NCBI RefSeq assembly: GCF_014174495.1
Contig: NZ_JACJHR010000038.1
Span: 1-64,000 of the forward strand
Origin: Amycolatopsis echigonensis
GTDB lineage: Bacteria > Actinomycetota > Actinomycetes > Mycobacteriales > Pseudonocardiaceae
Reading direction: 5' to 3'
Length of the DNA stretch: 64,000 nucleotides
In this document: positions 8,998-16,343 of the stretch, one piece after another
Layout: the number at the start of each line of letters is the position of its first letter
Position numbering within the stretch: position 1 is the stretch's first letter
Made by a program: the position numbers and the translations under genes
The notes under the pieces: model-generated
What the model saw: the letters and a program-made list of their open reading frames with translations, nothing else
What the model was told of the DNA's origin: nothing
Database searches by the model: none

Positions 8998-9480
8998 ATG
9001 CGGGACCAGATCGTGAGCGACTTCCTGAACACCCTCGCCCGGCCCGCGATCCCGGCTCCGGCCGGGGCCACGGTCGCGGCTCTCGCCCTCGCCCAGGCGG
9101 CGGCCCTGCTGAGCCGGGCCGCCGGCGGCGATGCGGAAGCGGACCACCTGACGCGCCATGCGTTGCGGCTGGCGGAAATCGACGCCCACGCCGTCACGCA
9201 CGACGTCCCCGACCGCGCCCAGCCCGCCGCGGATGTGGTCGCCGCGGCGGGGGAGGTCGTCCGGGTGGCGGAACGCCTGTTGTCCACTGTGGACTCCGCG
9301 GCGCTGGCGGACGTCTCCGCGGCCGCGGAAATGGCGCGTTCCTCCGCGATGACCGCACGAGTCGCGGTCGAGGCCCGGCACGGCGTCCTGCTCGCCGCGG
9401 AGCCGGACGAGGTCGCCGAGAGAGCCGCCCGGGTCACGGAGGCGGTGCGGGCCCGTGAAGGACTCCTCGAAGGAATCTGA
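8998..9480 (+). CDS. cyclodeaminase/cyclohydrolase-family protein (FTCD C-terminal type)
   Basis: 160-aa all-helical protein starting MRDQIVSDFLNTLARPAIPA. Relatives include methenyl-THF cyclohydrolase (FchA) and formimino-THF cyclodeaminase. The glycine-rich signature normally near P-x-P-G-G-G-S is here IPAPAGAT (residues 18-25), and the protein is shorter than the usual ~200 aa. AAGGAGG lies 6 nt before the ATG. As last gene of the folate operon it could convert methenyl-THF to 10-formyl-THF for PurU; this is inferred. Its last codons and stop lie within a palindromic repeat (9453-9503). Confidence 0.72.
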   Translation: MRDQIVSDFLNTLARPAIPAPAGATVAALALAQAAALLSRAAGGDAEADHLTRHALRLAEIDAHAVTHDVPDRAQPAADVVAAAGEVVRVAERLLSTVDSAALADVSAAAEMARSSAMTARVAVEARHGVLLAAEPDEVAERAARVTEAVRAREGLLEGI

Positions 9481-9503
9481 TTCCCTCAAGGGGCCCTTCA
9501 CGG
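9453..9503. repeat. GTGAAGG palindromic repeat, copy A (overlaps a gene end)
   Basis: Two 23-nt arms (9453-9475 and 9481-9503) around TCTGA. The right arm matches the repeat consensus (TTCCCTCAAGG...CCCTTCACGG). The left arm differs from its perfect complement at four positions and encodes the last residues of the upstream protein (REGLLEGI, stop). Other copies lie at 18833-18885 and 51840-51892. Confidence 0.85.
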
Positions 9504-9566
9504 ACGTCGGGCGGCGGATTGCGGCAGGGGGCGCAAGCGGCGGCGACCAGGGAATGGCAAGATCTC

Positions 9567-9602
9567 CGGTGTTCCCCAGGAGACCTGTTCCCGAGAACAC
9601 CG
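9567..9602. promoter_or_regulatory. inverted repeat upstream of the aldo/keto reductase
   Basis: CGGTGTTC (9567-9574) and GAACACCG (9595-9602) are exact inverted copies separated by 20 bp, ending 16 nt before the reductase start. The spacer repeats GTTCCC. It may bind a dimeric regulator. No regulator gene is adjacent, so the assignment is only by symmetry and place. Confidence 0.4.
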
Positions 9603-9618
9603 CAGTGAGGATCGCCGC

Positions 9619-10407
9619 ATGGCTGTGCCGCCCCTGCTCACGCTGAACAACTCGGTCGCCATCCCGCAGCTCGGACTCGGCATGTACCAGGTCCGGCCCG
9701 ACCAGGTCGCGAAGGTCGTCGCGACGGCGTTCGACGCCGGGTACCGCAGCATCGACACCGCCGCCATGTACGGCAACGAGGCCGAGGTCGGCGCGGCGGT
9801 GCGGGAGTCCGGGTTGCCGCGCGAGGACGTCTTCGTCACCACCAAGGTCTGGAACACCGACCACGGCTACGACAACACCCTGCGCGCGTTCGACCGCAGC
9901 GCCGAGGCGCTCGGCCTGGGCCCGGTCGACCTGTACCTGATCCATTGGCCGAAACCGGAGCTGGACCGCTACGTCGAGACCTGGCGCGCGCTCGAACGGC
10001 TGCTGAACGAGGGCCGGGTGCGGGCGATCGGCGTGTCGAACTTCGGCATCGACCATCTGCGGCGCCTGCTCGACGAGACCGACGTCGTGCCGGTGGTGAA
10101 CCAGGTCGAACTGCACCCGTGGCAGCAGCAGGCCCCGCTGCGCGCGTTCCACGCCGAGCACGGCATCGCGACCGAGGCGTGGAGCCCGCTGGCCCGCGGC
10201 AGGCACCTGAACGACCGGGTGGTCACCTCGCTGGCGGCGAAGTACGGGAAGACGCCCGCCCAGCTGGTGCTGCGCTGGCATCTGCAGCAGGGCATCATCA
10301 CGATCCCGAAATCGGCGACCCCCTCGCGGATCCGGGAGAACGCGGACGTGTTCGACTTCGAACTGGCCGAGGACGACCTGCTGGCGCTGGCCGAACTCGA
10401 CTCCTGA
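9619..10407 (+). CDS. aldo/keto reductase
   Basis: 262-aa NADPH-dependent aldehyde/ketone reductase, a single (alpha/beta)8 barrel close to the AKR5 (2,5-diketogluconate reductase-like) group. The catalytic tetrad is visible: Asp in RSIDTAAMYGNE, the Tyr of the same motif, Lys in VFVTTKVWN, and His in DLYLIHWPKP. The cofactor motif IPKSATPSRIREN is near the C terminus. It is monocistronic, with a terminator downstream. Substrate unknown. Confidence 0.9.
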   Translation: MAVPPLLTLNNSVAIPQLGLGMYQVRPDQVAKVVATAFDAGYRSIDTAAMYGNEAEVGAAVRESGLPREDVFVTTKVWNTDHGYDNTLRAFDRSAEALGLGPVDLYLIHWPKPELDRYVETWRALERLLNEGRVRAIGVSNFGIDHLRRLLDETDVVPVVNQVELHPWQQQAPLRAFHAEHGIATEAWSPLARGRHLNDRVVTSLAAKYGKTPAQLVLRWHLQQGIITIPKSATPSRIRENADVFDFELAEDDLLALAELDS

Positions 10408-10453
10408 GAGGCCTCGCCCGCCAGCCGCTAGCCCGGCCCCGCCCCGAACGCAC

Positions 10454-10491
10454 AGCGCCGCCCCGGCCCGGGTGCGGGCGGAGGCGGCGCT
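10454..10491. terminator. terminator between convergent genes
   Basis: AGCGCCGCC (10454-10462) pairs exactly with GGCGGCGCT (10483-10491). It sits between the convergent ends of the aldo/keto reductase and the minus-strand membrane-protein gene, so it can serve both directions. Confidence 0.6.
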
Positions 10492-10505
10492 GGTGCGGTC
10501 AGGGA

Positions 10506-11192
10506 TCAGGAGGCGCGGATGCCCGCCGCCGCGAAGTCGGCCAGCTGCGCCGGTTCCTTCAGGAACGCCCGGAAGCTCTGCGTGCCGCGCTGCTGGACCT
10601 CGTCGATCGACGTGCCGGACAGGCCGACGAACGGGTAGTCCGCGGGCGGGCCGGAGCCGATCGGCATCGCGGGCGAGCCGATGACGTCGGGCTTGGCCTT
10701 CGACAGCTGGGTGATCCAGTACGACGATTCGGGGATCCAGCCGTCGGGCAGGCCGCCGATGGAGTCGAGCGAGGACTTGCCGGTGAGCGCGGTCAGCACG
10801 TCGGACGCGGGCTTGCTCTGCACGGCTACGTGCACGCAGCTGCCGTGCACCTGCGTCAGGTCCTGGTTCCACCGCGCCGCCGCGGCCTCGACCGGCTTGG
10901 CGATCTGCGGGGTCACCACGATCCGGACGTCGGTGCGGCCGCCGTTGCAGCTGGCGGCCTGCGCCTCGGCGCGGTTGTTGAGCACGCTGTCGGCCCAGTT
11001 CCAGCCGACGACGCCGAGCGCGGCGAGCACCACGAGCCCCAGGGCCACGAGCGGCCACTTCGCGATCCGCCTGCGCGGCGCCTTCTTGGCGACGATCCGG
11101 TGCGAGCCGGTCGTCTCGCTGCGGCCGGCGGGCCGCTTGGGCGGATCGAGGGGATGCGGCACCGGCTCCTCGGGCAGGCTGTGACGCCCCAT
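10506..11192 (-). CDS. single-pass membrane protein with extracytoplasmic binding-protein-like domain
   Basis: 228-aa protein of unknown function. Residues 1-45 are cytoplasmic, rich in Pro, Arg and Lys. One membrane helix (~46-66, WPLVALGLVVLAALGVVGW) follows. The remainder, beginning CNGGRTDVRIVVTPQIAKPVEAAAARWN, resembles the first lobe of solute-binding domains that precede VWA domains in some actinobacterial surface proteins; here the polypeptide ends before any VWA region. AAAGGA lies 6 nt upstream of the ATG. It may be a truncated relative or an independent small sensor. Confidence 0.7.
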   Translation of the reverse strand: MGRHSLPEEPVPHPLDPPKRPAGRSETTGSHRIVAKKAPRRRIAKWPLVALGLVVLAALGVVGWNWADSVLNNRAEAQAASCNGGRTDVRIVVTPQIAKPVEAAAARWNQDLTQVHGSCVHVAVQSKPASDVLTALTGKSSLDSIGGLPDGWIPESSYWITQLSKAKPDVIGSPAMPIGSGPPADYPFVGLSGTSIDEVQQRGTQSFRAFLKEPAQLADFAAAGIRAS

Positions 11193-11281
11193 CGTTGTCC
11201 TTTCGTGATGTGCACAACACGCTCAGTCATGCAATCGAATCGTTATCACTCTATCAGGCCAGCGACCTGCAGTGAATACCG

Positions 11282-12217
11282 TTACGCAGAGTTGCCGGTT
11301 CCGTGGTCCAGCGACTTCGGCACGGGTTCCGGCGGCTTCGCCGGGTCGGCGAGAAGCGCGCGGCAGAGGCCGATCAGGCGGGCCCGCAGCGGCGCGGCCC
11401 GCTCGGCGAATCCGGCTTGGGCACGGGCGTAGGAGGCCCGCCCTTCGGCGGTCTCGATCGGCACCGGCCGGTAGCCGTAGTCCGACAGATCGTACGGGCT
11501 GGCCCGCATGTCCAGTTCACGGACGTCCGCGGCGAGCGCAAAACAGTCGCCGACCAGCTCGGCGGGCACGAACGGATCGAGCTTGTACGCCCATTTGAAC
11601 AGATCCATGTTCGCGTGCAGGCAGCCCGGCTGCTCCAGCTCGACCTGCGCTTCCCGAGTCGGCGCGAGCGTGTTGCGCGGCCGTGCCGGAGCGGTGAAGA
11701 ACCGGAACGCGTCGTAGTGCCCGCACCGGATGTCCATCGATTCCACGACCTCGTCGGTCCTCGCCGACCCGAGCCGCAGCGGGACCTGCGCGTGCCGCAC
11801 CGAGTCCGCGGGCTCGCGGTAGACCATGGCCCACTCGTGCAGTCCGAAGCAGCTCAGCCGCGGCGACCGGGACGCCGTGGCCGACAGCAGCTTCAGCACG
11901 AACTCGGCGGTGCGCGCCCGGCGGCCCGTGAAAGCCGCCGGGTCGAGCATCACTCCGGCCTCGGTCTCGACGTAGGCCGGACGCTCGAGGAACCGCCGGG
12001 CCGACGGCCCCGCGAGCACCACGCCCGGACCCGGCTGCCAGCGTTCGAGGTGGCCGGGCCGATGCGAGTAGTAGGTGAACAGGAAATCCAGCACCGGATG
12101 CTTCTCGCCGCGCGCCCGGCGTTCCTGGTGCGGCCCGGTCCACGCGCGCATCCGCTCGGCGTGCGCTCGCTCCCGGGCCTGCCAGTCCGCCTCGGCGAGC
12201 ACCATCGGCGCACTCAT
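11282..12217 (-). CDS. conserved actinobacterial protein, annotated in relatives as 3-methyladenine DNA glycosylase
   Basis: 311-aa protein with the conserved block GEKHPVLDFLFTYYSHRPG near the N terminus and conserved His/Cys positions (CFGLHEWAMVYR, GCLHANMDLFKWAYK). Streptomyces and mycobacterial homologues are routinely labelled 3-methyladenine DNA glycosylase, but I see no helix-hairpin-helix or AAG motif, so the activity is unproven. The ATG at 12217 has GGAGG 7 nt upstream. A longer TTG start (12292) would read through the 12210-12275 hairpin and is disfavoured. It lies downstream of two CNNM-type genes and is linked to them by a minicistron. Confidence 0.75.
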   Translation of the reverse strand: MSAPMVLAEADWQARERAHAERMRAWTGPHQERRARGEKHPVLDFLFTYYSHRPGHLERWQPGPGVVLAGPSARRFLERPAYVETEAGVMLDPAAFTGRRARTAEFVLKLLSATASRSPRLSCFGLHEWAMVYREPADSVRHAQVPLRLGSARTDEVVESMDIRCGHYDAFRFFTAPARPRNTLAPTREAQVELEQPGCLHANMDLFKWAYKLDPFVPAELVGDCFALAADVRELDMRASPYDLSDYGYRPVPIETAEGRASYARAQAGFAERAAPLRARLIGLCRALLADPAKPPEPVPKSLDHGTGNSA

Positions 12218-12275
12218 GCCGCCGCCTCCTTGGCGAGTTTCACGCTGGTCATCGGGGAGGCGGCGGCATGAGTGC
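12210..12275 (-). promoter_or_regulatory. 20-bp perfect hairpin sequestering RBS and start codon
   Basis: Bases 12210-12229 and 12256-12275 are exact inverted repeats of 20 bp with a 26-nt loop. In the minus-strand transcript the 3' arm holds the ribosome-binding site GGAGG, the ATG of the downstream gene (12217) and the next codon; the 5' arm is its full complement. Folding would hide the start site until a ribosome opens the helix. The arms are seen directly; the regulatory role is inferred. Confidence 0.75.
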
Positions 12276-12303
12276 TGATGATTCGCTGGCAAGCTGCGCT
12301 CAT
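12214..12303 (-). CDS. 29-aa minicistron bridging CNNM and glycosylase-like genes
   Basis: An ATG overlapping the stop of the CNNM-type gene (ATGA) opens a 29-codon frame whose own TGA overlaps the start of the next gene (ATGA). The peptide begins MSAACQRIIS, contains STHAAAS, and ends KLAKEAAA. Its last codons encode the downstream Shine-Dalgarno sequence AAGGAGG. A ribosome finishing the CNNM gene could continue through this frame, unfold the hairpin and restart at 12217. No homology is visible. It may be a coupling device rather than a functional peptide. Confidence 0.5.
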   Translation of the reverse strand: MSAACQRIISTHAAASPMTSVKLAKEAAA

Positions 12304-13343
12304 GCCGCCACGTGGGTGCCGTCGCGCACGGTGCCCACGTATTCCTCGACGAGATCTTCCAGCGCCACCACGCCGACGGCCGCGCCGGAAGCGTCGAGCG
12401 CCCGCGCGAGGTGGCTGCCTTCCTTGCGCATGGCCGAAAGCGCGACGTCGAGCCGCGCGTCCGACCGCAGTTCGGTGAGCGCCCGCGTCTTGTCGTCCGG
12501 TATCACCGTGCCGGGGTCCTGGCCGACGAGGTCGAGAACGTCCTTGACGTGGATGTAGCCGGTGAGCGAACCGTCCTCGGTGCACACGGGGAACCGCGAG
12601 AACCCGGTGGTGGACACCGCGCGCTCGACGTCGCCGAGCGTCGGCCCGCAAGGGAGCGTCCTGAGTTCCGAGGTGGGCACCAGAACGTCCGCGACGGTCT
12701 TGGCGACCGACGACAGCGTCTGCGAAAGCCGCTGGTGCTCGGACTGGTCGAGCAGGCCCTCCTGGCGCGATTCGCTGAGCAGTTCGGCCAGTTCGTCGGA
12801 GCTGTACGCGGTTTCCAGCTCGTCCTTCGGCTCGACCTTCATCAGACGCAGCAAGGAGTTCGCGGCGAAGTTGAGGAACGCGATGACCGGGTTCGCCACC
12901 TTCACCCACGCCACGTGCACCGGCACGAGCCACAGCGCCAGCCGCTCCGGCTCGGCGATCGCGAGGTTCTTCGGCACCATCTCGCCGATCAGCACGTGCA
13001 GCATCGTGATGAACGCCAGCGCGATCGCGAACGAGATCGGGTGCAGCAGCTCGTCGGGCAGGCCGAGCAGGTCGAAGAACCCGGACAGCCGGTGCGCGAC
13101 CGCGGGCTCGCCGAGGCGGCCGAGCAGCAGCGAGCAGATGGTGATCCCGAGCTGGGCCCCGGCGAGCATCCGCGACACGTGCTTGCTCGCGTTGATGACG
13201 ATCTGCGCACGCGTCTTTCCCTGTTCCAGCAACGCTTCCAGCCGGTCGCGGCGCGACGAGATCAGCGTGAATTCCGCGCCCACGAAGAACGCGTTGGCCA
13301 GCAGCAGGACCACGACGAGGGCGATGTTCAGCCAGTCGCTCAC
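12300..13343 (-). CDS. CNNM-domain/CBS-pair membrane protein (hemolysin C/CorC family)
   Basis: 347-aa protein with an N-terminal DUF21/CNNM transmembrane domain (helices at ~5-25, ~60-80, ~95-120 and ~125-150; motif IGEMVPKNLAIAEPE) followed by two CBS domains (~205-330). Relatives handle divalent cations, mainly magnesium or cobalt efflux, though transport is unproven for most. The usual C-terminal CorC/HlyC domain is absent, unlike in its upstream partner. The GTG start overlaps the partner's stop (GTGA), so the pair is coupled and may form a heteromer. Confidence 0.88.
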   Translation of the reverse strand: MSDWLNIALVVVLLLANAFFVGAEFTLISSRRDRLEALLEQGKTRAQIVINASKHVSRMLAGAQLGITICSLLLGRLGEPAVAHRLSGFFDLLGLPDELLHPISFAIALAFITMLHVLIGEMVPKNLAIAEPERLALWLVPVHVAWVKVANPVIAFLNFAANSLLRLMKVEPKDELETAYSSDELAELLSESRQEGLLDQSEHQRLSQTLSSVAKTVADVLVPTSELRTLPCGPTLGDVERAVSTTGFSRFPVCTEDGSLTGYIHVKDVLDLVGQDPGTVIPDDKTRALTELRSDARLDVALSAMRKEGSHLARALDASGAAVGVVALEDLVEEYVGTVRDGTHVAA

Positions 13344-14665
13344 GCGGTCACCTCGCGTTCGGCCGGGCGGACCTGGACCTCGGCGACGCGGTGCCGGTCC
13401 ATGCTGGTGACCGCGAGCCGCCAGCCGTCGACCTCGACTTCGTCGCCCTCGGCCGGGATGGCGCCGAGGCGCTCCAGGATCAGGCCGGCGATCGTTTCGT
13501 AGTCGCCCTCGGGCATCCGGAAGCCGGTGACGTCCCGGACCTCGTCCGCGCGCAGCTGCCCGGACACGAGCCAGCGGTCCGCGCCGAGCTGCTGCGCGGC
13601 CGGGGCCTCGCGCTCGTCGTGCTCGTCGCGGACGTCGCCGATGATCTCCTCGACCACGTCCTCCAGCGTGACCAGCCCGGCGGTGCCGCCGTACTCGTCC
13701 ACCACGATCGCGAGCTGGAAGCGCGAATCGCGCAGCCGGTTCAGCAGATCGTCGCCGGGAAGCGACTCCGGCACCGTCGGCACCGGGCGCATCGCCGAGC
13801 GGATCCGGGTGGTCGCGCGGTCCGCGGCGGGGACGGCGAACGCCTGTTTGACGTGCACCGCGCCCTGGACGTCGTCGAGATCCTCGGTGTAGACCGGGAA
13901 CCGCGAGAACCCGGTGCGCCGGGAGATGTCGATCAGGTCGTCGATCGTGTCGTCGACGGTGAGCGATTCGACCTGCACGCGCGGGGTCATCAGCTCGTCC
14001 GCGGTGCGGTCGCCGAAGCGCAGCGACCGGTCCAGCAGCTCCGCGGTGGAGGTGTCGAGCTTCCCGCTTTCCGCGCTGGAGCGGACGATCGAGCCCAGCT
14101 CCTGCGGCGACCGCGCCGAACGGAGCTCCTCCTGCGGCTCGATGCCGAACTTGCGGACGAGGAAGTTCGCGCTGTTGTTCATCAGCGTGATGAGCCAGCG
14201 GAACAGCGCGGAGAACCGGGCGTGGTAGCCGGAAACGGCGCGGGCGGTCGGCAGCGGCCGGGCGATCGCGATGTTCTTCGGCACCATCTCGCCGAGGATC
14301 ATCGACAGGAACGTGGCCAGCACCAGCGCGACCGCCACCGCGACCCCGGCCGCCGCCGAAGCGGGCAGGCCCATCGCGTCGAGCAGCGGGCGGACGAGGT
14401 CGCCGATGAGCGGTTCGGCGAGGAAACCGGTGACCAGCGTGGTGAGCGTGATCGCGACCTGCGCGCCGGACAGCTGGAAGCTCAGCGTGCGGTGCGCCTT
14501 CTGCACCGTGCGCGAACGCTTGTCACCGACCTGGCGGACGTTCGCGTCGACCGTGCTGCGCTCGAGCGCGGTCAGCGAGAACTCGGCGGCCACGGCGAGG
14601 CCGGTGCCGATCGTGAGGAGGAGGAAGAGCAGCACGCCGAGCACGGAAAGCAGGACGTGGATCAC
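13340..14665 (-). CDS. CNNM/CBS/CorC_HlyC membrane protein
   Basis: 441-aa member of the same family. It has an N-terminal membrane domain (motif LGEMVPKNIAIARP), a CBS pair (~220-335, with FSRFPVYTEDLDDVQG and DEYGGTAGLVTLEDV), and a C-terminal CorC_HlyC domain (~350-430, EGDYETIAGLILERLG). This full three-domain form precedes the shorter paralogue, an arrangement common in actinobacteria. Probable role is divalent-cation homeostasis. Confidence 0.9.
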   Translation of the reverse strand: MIHVLLSVLGVLLFLLLTIGTGLAVAAEFSLTALERSTVDANVRQVGDKRSRTVQKAHRTLSFQLSGAQVAITLTTLVTGFLAEPLIGDLVRPLLDAMGLPASAAAGVAVAVALVLATFLSMILGEMVPKNIAIARPLPTARAVSGYHARFSALFRWLITLMNNSANFLVRKFGIEPQEELRSARSPQELGSIVRSSAESGKLDTSTAELLDRSLRFGDRTADELMTPRVQVESLTVDDTIDDLIDISRRTGFSRFPVYTEDLDDVQGAVHVKQAFAVPAADRATTRIRSAMRPVPTVPESLPGDDLLNRLRDSRFQLAIVVDEYGGTAGLVTLEDVVEEIIGDVRDEHDEREAPAAQQLGADRWLVSGQLRADEVRDVTGFRMPEGDYETIAGLILERLGAIPAEGDEVEVDGWRLAVTSMDRHRVAEVQVRPAEREVTA

Positions 14666-15013
14666 GGCGCACCGGCCGGAACGGCGGAACGGACGGCAGG
14701 CGGGAAGCCGGGTCGTCGGAGACCCGGCCCGGTACTGTCACCGGGCGATGGCGCAGCGCGCACGGATGGAAGTCACTCCTCGGGAGAACTGGGTTGTAGT
14801 GCGACGATGCCGACAATCGTACCGGGTCCGGGCAGCCGCGCCGCGACAGGACGCGAACCCGGCTCCGGGTTTTCCGCCCCGCCAGGGCGGGGGACAGCGG
14901 CTCGGCCAGCGGTGTCGCGGCCAGGTCGCGCGGTGCTCCGCTCGGCGGGCGAGTTCGGGGAGTTACGGAAAACACGCCGCGCGGAGGCGTCGGGCTCTGT
15001 CCACTGTGGTGTT
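14666..15013. other. noncoding stretch upstream of the CNNM operon
   Basis: About 350 bp with no convincing gene. It holds a hairpin CCGGGTC/GACCCGG (14708-14727) that would lie in the 5' leader of the CNNM transcript about 45 nt before the ATG, and the motif CCACTGTGG at 15001. I see no riboswitch consensus. Confidence 0.5.
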
Positions 15014-15166
15014 TCAGCGCGGCCGACGGCCCAGCAAGGCCACGAGGGGGCCGACCTCCTCGAGCGTCGCTCCGGCGCGCAGATGCGGTACCCAGAGTTG
15101 TTCGACGGTCAGATGGTTCACCAGATCGCGTACCGATGCGCTGCCGTGGGCGGCGAGGAGATCCAC
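15014..15166 (-). pseudogene. remnant of a mycothiol-dependent DinB/maleylpyruvate isomerase-like gene
   Basis: A 50-codon minus-strand frame 40 nt after the acnR-like stop. Its middle, SVRDLVNHLTVEQLWVPHLR followed by AGATLEEVG, matches the conserved helix of actinobacterial mycothiol-dependent maleylpyruvate isomerase-like (TIGR03086/DinB) proteins, which are normally ~190-200 aa. The start of the family and everything after this block are missing, and the frame ends in unrelated residues (LLGRRPR). It is best read as a decayed fragment. A GTG (15166) is the only in-frame start and no good ribosome site precedes it. Confidence 0.55.
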
Positions 15167-15205
15167 GGCGCACAGTTCACCCGAACCCGGCGGTCGCGCG
15201 GGTGC

Positions 15206-15793
15206 CTAGCCGCGCGCGCCCGGCCGGTGGCGCCGCACGGTTTCTTCGACCAGGTCGAGCACCGGGCCGAGATCGTCGCCGGGCAGGCCCATCGCGAGGT
15301 GCGAGACGAGCCCTTCGAGCACGAGTTCCAGGAACGCGGTGAGCACGCTGACGTCGACGTCGTCGCGCAGGTTGCCGGCCTTGCGCTGCCATTCGAGACG
15401 GTCGCGGGTGGCCTCGGTCAGCTGCTGCGAGCGTTCCGCCCACCGGCCGCGGAACTCCGGGTCGGTGCGCAGCCGCCGGGACACCTCCAGCCGGGTGCCG
15501 AGCCAGTCCGCCGGGTGTTCGCTGTTCCCGGCCAGCAGGTCGCGCATGACCTGGACCAGGCCCTGTTCGGCGACGACGTCGGCCATCCGCACCGCGTCGT
15601 CCTCGGCGAGGGCGAGGAAGAGCGATTCCTTGTCGCGGAAGTGGTGGAAGATGGCCCCGCGCGACAATCCGGTCGCTTCTTCGAGGCGGCGTACTGTGGC
15701 GCCCTCGTAGCCGTAGCGTGCGAAGCACACGCGCGAGCCGTCGAGGATCTGCCGGCGGCGTGCGTCGAGGTGATCCTGGCTGACCCGTGGCAT
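15206..15793 (-). CDS. acnR: TetR-family regulator, AcnR-like aconitase repressor
   Basis: 195-aa TetR protein. The helix-turn-helix region GYEGATVRRLEEATGLSRGA followed by IFHHFRDKESLFLALA, then RMADVVAEQGLVQVMRDLL, closely matches AcnR of Corynebacterium, the repressor of aconitase. In corynebacteria and mycobacteria the gene sits directly downstream of acn; here acn (42692-45499) lies about 27 kb away in the same orientation. An ATG at 15793 is preferred over a longer start (15829) because the family begins at MPRVSQDHLDARRRQ. An AcnR-type operator lies 38-53 nt upstream. Confidence 0.82.
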   Translation of the reverse strand: MPRVSQDHLDARRRQILDGSRVCFARYGYEGATVRRLEEATGLSRGAIFHHFRDKESLFLALAEDDAVRMADVVAEQGLVQVMRDLLAGNSEHPADWLGTRLEVSRRLRTDPEFRGRWAERSQQLTEATRDRLEWQRKAGNLRDDVDVSVLTAFLELVLEGLVSHLAMGLPGDDLGPVLDLVEETVRRHRPGARG

Positions 15794-15830
15794 CCTGAAA
15801 TCCTGACATCGCGGACCGGGTTCTCGCAAT

Positions 15831-15846
15831 CCGTACGTACGTACTG
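15831..15846. promoter_or_regulatory. putative AcnR operator upstream of acnR
   Basis: CCGTACGTACGTACTG matches the published corynebacterial AcnR consensus CAGNACnnncGTACTG with one mismatch. The core GTACGTACGTAC (15833-15844) is a perfect 12-bp palindrome. Its place just upstream of the acnR start suggests autoregulation. Compare 45658-45673 upstream of acn. Confidence 0.65.
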
Positions 15847-15976
15847 TGACGTGACGGGGGAACGGATGCGCGCGGTCACACTGCCGGGTTCTCGGCTGAC
15901 ACGACCGTGCCGGTTGACTACGCTGTGCACATCACGACTGCACCTCACGACGTGAGCACCGGGAAAGGGAGCGGCC

Positions 15977-16309
15977 TTGGTCATCGGCGAGTCGGGCCGT
16001 GCGCGGGGCGGTTTCGCCATGGACGCGGCGGAGCTGACCGCCGTCATCCGGCTGTGGGAGGACCAGCTCGGCAAGATCGCCGCCGACGGCCGAGCGATCG
16101 ACGAGATCCTCGAGGTCTTCGCGGCTCCCGGCGCCGACCCGGCGAGCGCGGAGTACGCCGCCGCCGGCGCGGACTCCCTGCGCACGCTGCGCGACCAGAA
16201 CGAGGCGCTGCACCGGTACGCCGCCGGATACCTCGACAAGCTGCGCACCGCGCGGGACCGGACAGCCGAGGCGGACCGGGCCGGCGCCGATCTCGGCCGC
16301 GGCCGGTAA
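15977..16309 (+). CDS. small helical PE-like/ESX-associated protein
   Basis: 110-aa soluble, mostly helical protein with no signal peptide, cysteine or membrane segment. Its size, Ala richness and position ahead of PPE-like and EspG-like genes suggest a PE- or EspC-like partner of the following protein in type VII secretion. No canonical YxxxD/E export signal is visible. The start is TTG at 15977 with AAGGGA 6 nt upstream; an internal ATG at 16019 (MDAAELTAV) is a credible alternative. Confidence 0.6.
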   Translation: MVIGESGRARGGFAMDAAELTAVIRLWEDQLGKIAADGRAIDEILEVFAAPGADPASAEYAAAGADSLRTLRDQNEALHRYAAGYLDKLRTARDRTAEADRAGADLGRGR

Positions 16310-16343
16310 GCGGACGATCCCGGCTGCGCACGAAGGGAACCAG

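Noticed and set aside
6685..11220. A 1511-codon open frame on the minus strand, and similar long frames opposite the sox genes
   Set aside because: They lie antisense to well-supported genes and consist of Arg/Gly/Pro/His-rich low-complexity translation typical of high-GC shadow frames.
12249..12269. A nested MPPPPR minicistron inside the hairpin's 5' arm, reminiscent of poly-proline leader peptides of magnesium transporter operons
   Set aside because: It has no ribosome site and only six codons, and the proline run follows from the complement of GGAGGCGGCGGC. The 29-codon frame explains the region better.
14708..14727. Hairpin in the CNNM leader considered as part of a magnesium riboswitch
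   Set aside because: No M-box or other riboswitch consensus is recognisable around it; a single 7-bp stem is not enough.
15177..15809. A 210-codon minus-strand frame over the AcnR-like gene
   Set aside because: The overlapping frame ending at 15206 has the full TetR signature; this one is Arg/Pro/Gly-rich shadow sequence.
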